This document shows, piece by piece, positions 54,810-57,425 of a stretch of DNA of 57,425 bases. The notes beneath the pieces were generated by a model that was not told the origin of the DNA, searched no databases, and was given only the letters and a program-made list of their open reading frames with translations. A program made the translations under genes and the position numbers. Each line of letters begins with the position of its first letter. The stretch's first letter is position 1. This DNA is from an uncultured Prevotellaceae bacterium (GTDB lineage Bacteria; Bacteroidota; Bacteroidia; Bacteroidales; Muribaculaceae): NCBI GenBank assembly GCA_900320245.1, contig ONRP01000018.1:1-57425 (forward strand), in the 5' to 3' direction.

Positions 54810-56744
54810 ATGATCAACATCAAGTTTCCTGACGGCAATGTACGTCAATACGAGGACGGAGTGACTCCTCTGGACATTGCCAAGAGTATTAGCGAAGGCT
54901 TTGCACGCAACGTGCTGGCCGCATCATTAAACGACGAGGAATGGGATATCTCACGCCCCATTTGTATGGATGGCGATATCAAGTTCTTCAAGTGGGAAGA
55001 CGCCGAGGGCAAGCACGCCTTCTGGCACACGTCGGCACACCTGTTGGCCGAGGCCCTGCAGGAACTGTACCCCAACGTGCAGTTCGGTATTGGCCCGGCA
55101 GTAGAGACTGGTTTCTACTATGACATCGATACCGGCGGCACCCCCTTGACCGATGCCGACTTCGCCAAGATTGAGAAGAAGATGACTGAACTCGCACAGA
55201 AGAACGAGGCCGTTGTGCGCGCCGACATCAGCAAGGCCGACGCCTTGAAGTTCTTCGGTGACAAGGGCCAGACCCTGAAGTGCGAACTCATCAATGACCT
55301 GGAAGACGGTCACATCACTACCTATACCCAGGGCAACTTCACCGACTTGTGCCGCGGCCCGCACATCCCCTCGACGGGTGCCATCAAGGCCATCAAGGTG
55401 ATGTCGCTTGCCGGTGCCTACTGGCGCGGCGACGAGACCCGCCCGCAACTGACGCGCGTGTATGGCATCACCTTCCCCAAGAAGAAGATGCTCGAGGAGT
55501 ACCTCGTGCTGCTCGAGGAGGCCAAGAAGCGCGACCACCGCAAGATCGGCAAGGAGATGGAACTGTTTGCCTTCTCGCCCAACGTGGGCCAGGGCCTGCC
55601 CCTGTGGCTGCCCAAGGGTGCCGCCCTGCGCAACCGCCTGCAGGACATGCTCGCCAAGATCCAGAAACGCTACGGCTACCAGCAGGTGATCACGCCGCAC
55701 ATCGGCAACAAACTGCTGTATGTGACCAGCGGCCACTATGCTAAATACGGCAAGGACTCGTTCCGCCCCATCACCACCCCCGAGGAGGGCGAGGAGTACA
55801 TGCTCAAACCCATGAACTGCCCCCACCACTGCGAGATCTACAAGACCGCACCCCGCAGTTACCGTGACCTGCCCATCCGCTATGCCGAGTTCGGTACCGT
55901 TTACCGCTACGAGCAGAGTGGTGAGTTGCACGGCCTGACCCGCGTGCGCAGTTTCACCCAGGACGATGCTCACCTGTTCTGCACCCCTGACCAGTTGAAG
56001 CAGGAGTTCCTTGGTGTGATGGATATCATTTCGTTTATCTTCCGCGTGTTCGGCTTCCAGTATGAGGCTCAGATCTCGTTGCGCGACCCCAACAACAGGG
56101 AGAAGTATGTGGGAACCGACGAGAATTGGGAGAAGGCTGAACGTGCTATCGTCGAGGCCTGTGAAGAGAAGGGCCTGGTGGCCAAGCAGGTGACCGGCGA
56201 GGCCGCCTTCTACGGTCCCAAACTCGACTTCATGGTCAAGGATGCTCTTGGCCGCCGCTGGCAGTTGGGTACCATCCAGGTGGACTACAACCTGCCCGAG
56301 CGTTTCCAACTCGAGTACACCGGCGCCGACAACCAGAAGCACCGTCCCGTGATGATCCACCGCGCCCCCTTCGGCTCGCTGGAACGCTTCGTGGCCGTGC
56401 TGCTCGAGCACACCGCCGGCAAGTTGCCGCTGTGGCTCGTGCCCGACCAGTGTGTCGTGCTGCCTATCAGCGAGAAGTTCAACGACTATGCCCACCATGT
56501 GGCTGACGAGTTGAACAAACTCGACGTGCGTGCCATCGTCGATGACCGCAACGAGAAAATCGGCCGCAAGATCCGTGACAACGAACTGAAACGCATCCCT
56601 TACCTCCTCATTGTCGGTGAAAAAGAAGCAGGATGTGAAGAAGTTTCTATAAGAAAACAGGGCGAAGGTGATCAAGGTTCGAAAAAAATTACTACCTTTG
56701 CAGCCGATATTAATCGCGAAGTGGCAGAAATGACCAACTTTTAA
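54810..56744 (+). CDS. thrS: Threonyl-tRNA synthetase
   Basis: A 644-residue class II synthetase charging tRNA-Thr. TGS domain (1-62), editing domain (about 65-225) with the [11 protein letters not shown] motif and the [10 protein letters not shown] motif (zinc-binding-like HxxxH ... C ... H set), catalytic core (about 245-540) with class II motifs, including the zinc Cys in [11 protein letters not shown] and [17 protein letters not shown], and the C-terminal anticodon-binding domain (about 545-644). Normal length. infC starts 74 bp downstream, the usual thrS-infC order. Confidence 0.97.
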   Translation: MINIKFPDGNVRQYEDGVTPLDIAKSISEGFARNVLAASLNDEEWDISRPICMDGDIKFFKWEDAEGKHAFWHTSAHLLAEALQELYPNVQFGIGPAVETGFYYDIDTGGTPLTDADFAKIEKKMTELAQKNEAVVRADISKADALKFFGDKGQTLKCELINDLEDGHITTYTQGNFTDLCRGPHIPSTGAIKAIKVMSLAGAYWRGDETRPQLTRVYGITFPKKKMLEEYLVLLEEAKKRDHRKIGKEMELFAFSPNVGQGLPLWLPKGAALRNRLQDMLAKIQKRYGYQQVITPHIGNKLLYVTSGHYAKYGKDSFRPITTPEEGEEYMLKPMNCPHHCEIYKTAPRSYRDLPIRYAEFGTVYRYEQSGELHGLTRVRSFTQDDAHLFCTPDQLKQEFLGVMDIISFIFRVFGFQYEAQISLRDPNNREKYVGTDENWEKAERAIVEACEEKGLVAKQVTGEAAFYGPKLDFMVKDALGRRWQLGTIQVDYNLPERFQLEYTGADNQKHRPVMIHRAPFGSLERFVAVLLEHTAGKLPLWLVPDQCVVLPISEKFNDYAHHVADELNKLDVRAIVDDRNEKIGRKIRDNELKRIPYLLIVGEKEAGCEEVSIRKQGEGDQGSKKITTFAADINREVAEMTNF

Positions 56745-56818
56745 GCCGCTTCCGTGCAGTGTGTGCTGTATGGAAGTGCTTGATTGTCACGATAATACTA
56801 ACTATTTTAAACTGCTGA

Positions 56819-57425
56819 ATGAACAAAAAACCGTATCGTCCCGGGCCCAAACGCCCGAGCAATGCCACCAGGCCCAGAGGCCGCAATCGCAAGATGGCGG
56901 GCAAAAACGACCAAGACACCAATGCGATAAACGATGAAATTCGCGCAAGAGAGGTGCGCCTGGTTGGTGACAACGTGGAGCAGGGCATTTATCCGATCGA
57001 TGAGGCCCTGAAAATCGCCGAAGGGCAGGAACTGGATCTGATCCTGATTGCCCCGCAGGCGGATCCCCCCGTGTGCCGCGTGATGGACTACCAGAAGTTC
57101 AAGTTCCAACAGCGCAAGCATGCCAAGGAACAGAAGGCGAAGTCCACCAAACTCGTGGTCAAGGAAATCCGTTTCGGACCACAGACCGACGAGCATGACT
57201 ACAACTTCAAGTTGAAACATGCCATCGGTTTCCTCAAGGAAGGTGCCAAGGTGAAGAGTTATGTCTTCTTCAAGGGACGTTCCATCCTGTTCAAGGAACA
57301 AGGCGCGGTGCTGCTGCTGAGATTTGCCAACGACCTCGAGGAGTATGGCAAACTCGACCAGATGCCCGTGCTTGAGGGAAAGCGCATGACCATCATGCTG
57401 TCCCCCAAGAAGCCCGGCTCCAAGA
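56819..57425 (+). CDS. infC: Translation initiation factor IF-3 (3' end beyond window)
   Basis: The first 202 codons are present, with no stop before the window ends. A basic Arg/Pro/Asn-rich N-terminal extension (about 1-35) precedes the IF3 N domain ([32 protein letters not shown].., [21 protein letters not shown]) and the C domain ([61 protein letters not shown]). IF-3 prevents premature subunit joining and checks the start codon. Start codon is ATG here, not the AUU that autoregulates infC in enterobacteria. rpmI and rplT are expected next. Confidence 0.95.
   Translation, partial: MNKKPYRPGPKRPSNATRPRGRNRKMAGKNDQDTNAINDEIRAREVRLVGDNVEQGIYPIDEALKIAEGQELDLILIAPQADPPVCRVMDYQKFKFQQRKHAKEQKAKSTKLVVKEIRFGPQTDEHDYNFKLKHAIGFLKEGAKVKSYVFFKGRSILFKEQGAVLLLRFANDLEEYGKLDQMPVLEGKRMTIMLSPKKPGSK

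Overview
The window comes from a member of the order Bacteroidales, most likely a gut-type species of the Prevotellaceae/Muribaculaceae kind (family level is inference). The evidence is: SusC/SusD outer-membrane glycan import genes; promoters of the Bacteroidota form TTTG-N19/20-TAnnTTTG; few Shine-Dalgarno sites outside ribosomal-protein genes; a tmRNA tag ending NNYALAA; a TPP-riboswitch/TonB receptor/PnuT-type thiamine unit; and FtsY, RimO, ClpB, RSH and ThrS-IF3 genes of Bacteroidales type. Most coding DNA is fairly GC-rich; two accessory stretches are visibly more AT-rich.

Layout. 1-626: remains of an IS3-family element, a diverged copy of the 3' end and terminator of ssrA, and strong inverted repeats. 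828-1752: a compact three-gene operon built around a DUF3990 (ADP-ribosyltransferase-like) protein, resembling a toxin-antitoxin unit. 1847-13218: a polysaccharide utilisation locus with a divergent DUF6377 regulator, SusC, SusD, a three-repeat SusE/F-like lipoprotein, a broken alpha-galactosidase-like gene and a SusB-like GH97 alpha-glucosidase. 13478-13874: the intact ssrA (tmRNA) gene on the minus strand. The ssrA 3' end occurs twice in the same orientation, 13 kb apart, so 0.45-13.48 kb looks like a genomic island inserted at ssrA.

14-26 kb is mostly core: RNase D-like exonuclease, a Rel/Spo homologue whose hydrolase motif is lost, DUF4301, a thioredoxin, the rpsF-rpsR-rplI operon, a Dabb protein behind a heptanucleotide repeat, a large secreted protein with a C-terminal dockerin, rimO and ftsY. 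26-31 kb is a small secreted-enzyme operon (carboxylesterase lipoprotein, GH29 fucosidase, C69 peptidase). 31-40 kb carries a GlmU-like nucleotidyltransferase, rfbC, clpB, a Wza-like export protein, a DNA glycosylase-like protein, a leaderless HU-CCDC81/SPOR membrane protein, a YcxB-like protein and a C45 Ntn hydrolase.

40.3-46.4 kb is accessory: a single-chain type IIL (MmeI-like) restriction-modification enzyme whose target-recognition part is AT-rich, a divergent RecA-like protein with a ruined Walker A motif, a four-copy 66-bp tandem repeat, and related palindromic repeats on both sides. After it come the thiamine unit (46.4-49.4 kb), an SH3 protein, an SF1 helicase, a small secreted protein, a dockerin remnant, a second dockerin protein, and thrS followed by infC, which runs off the window end.
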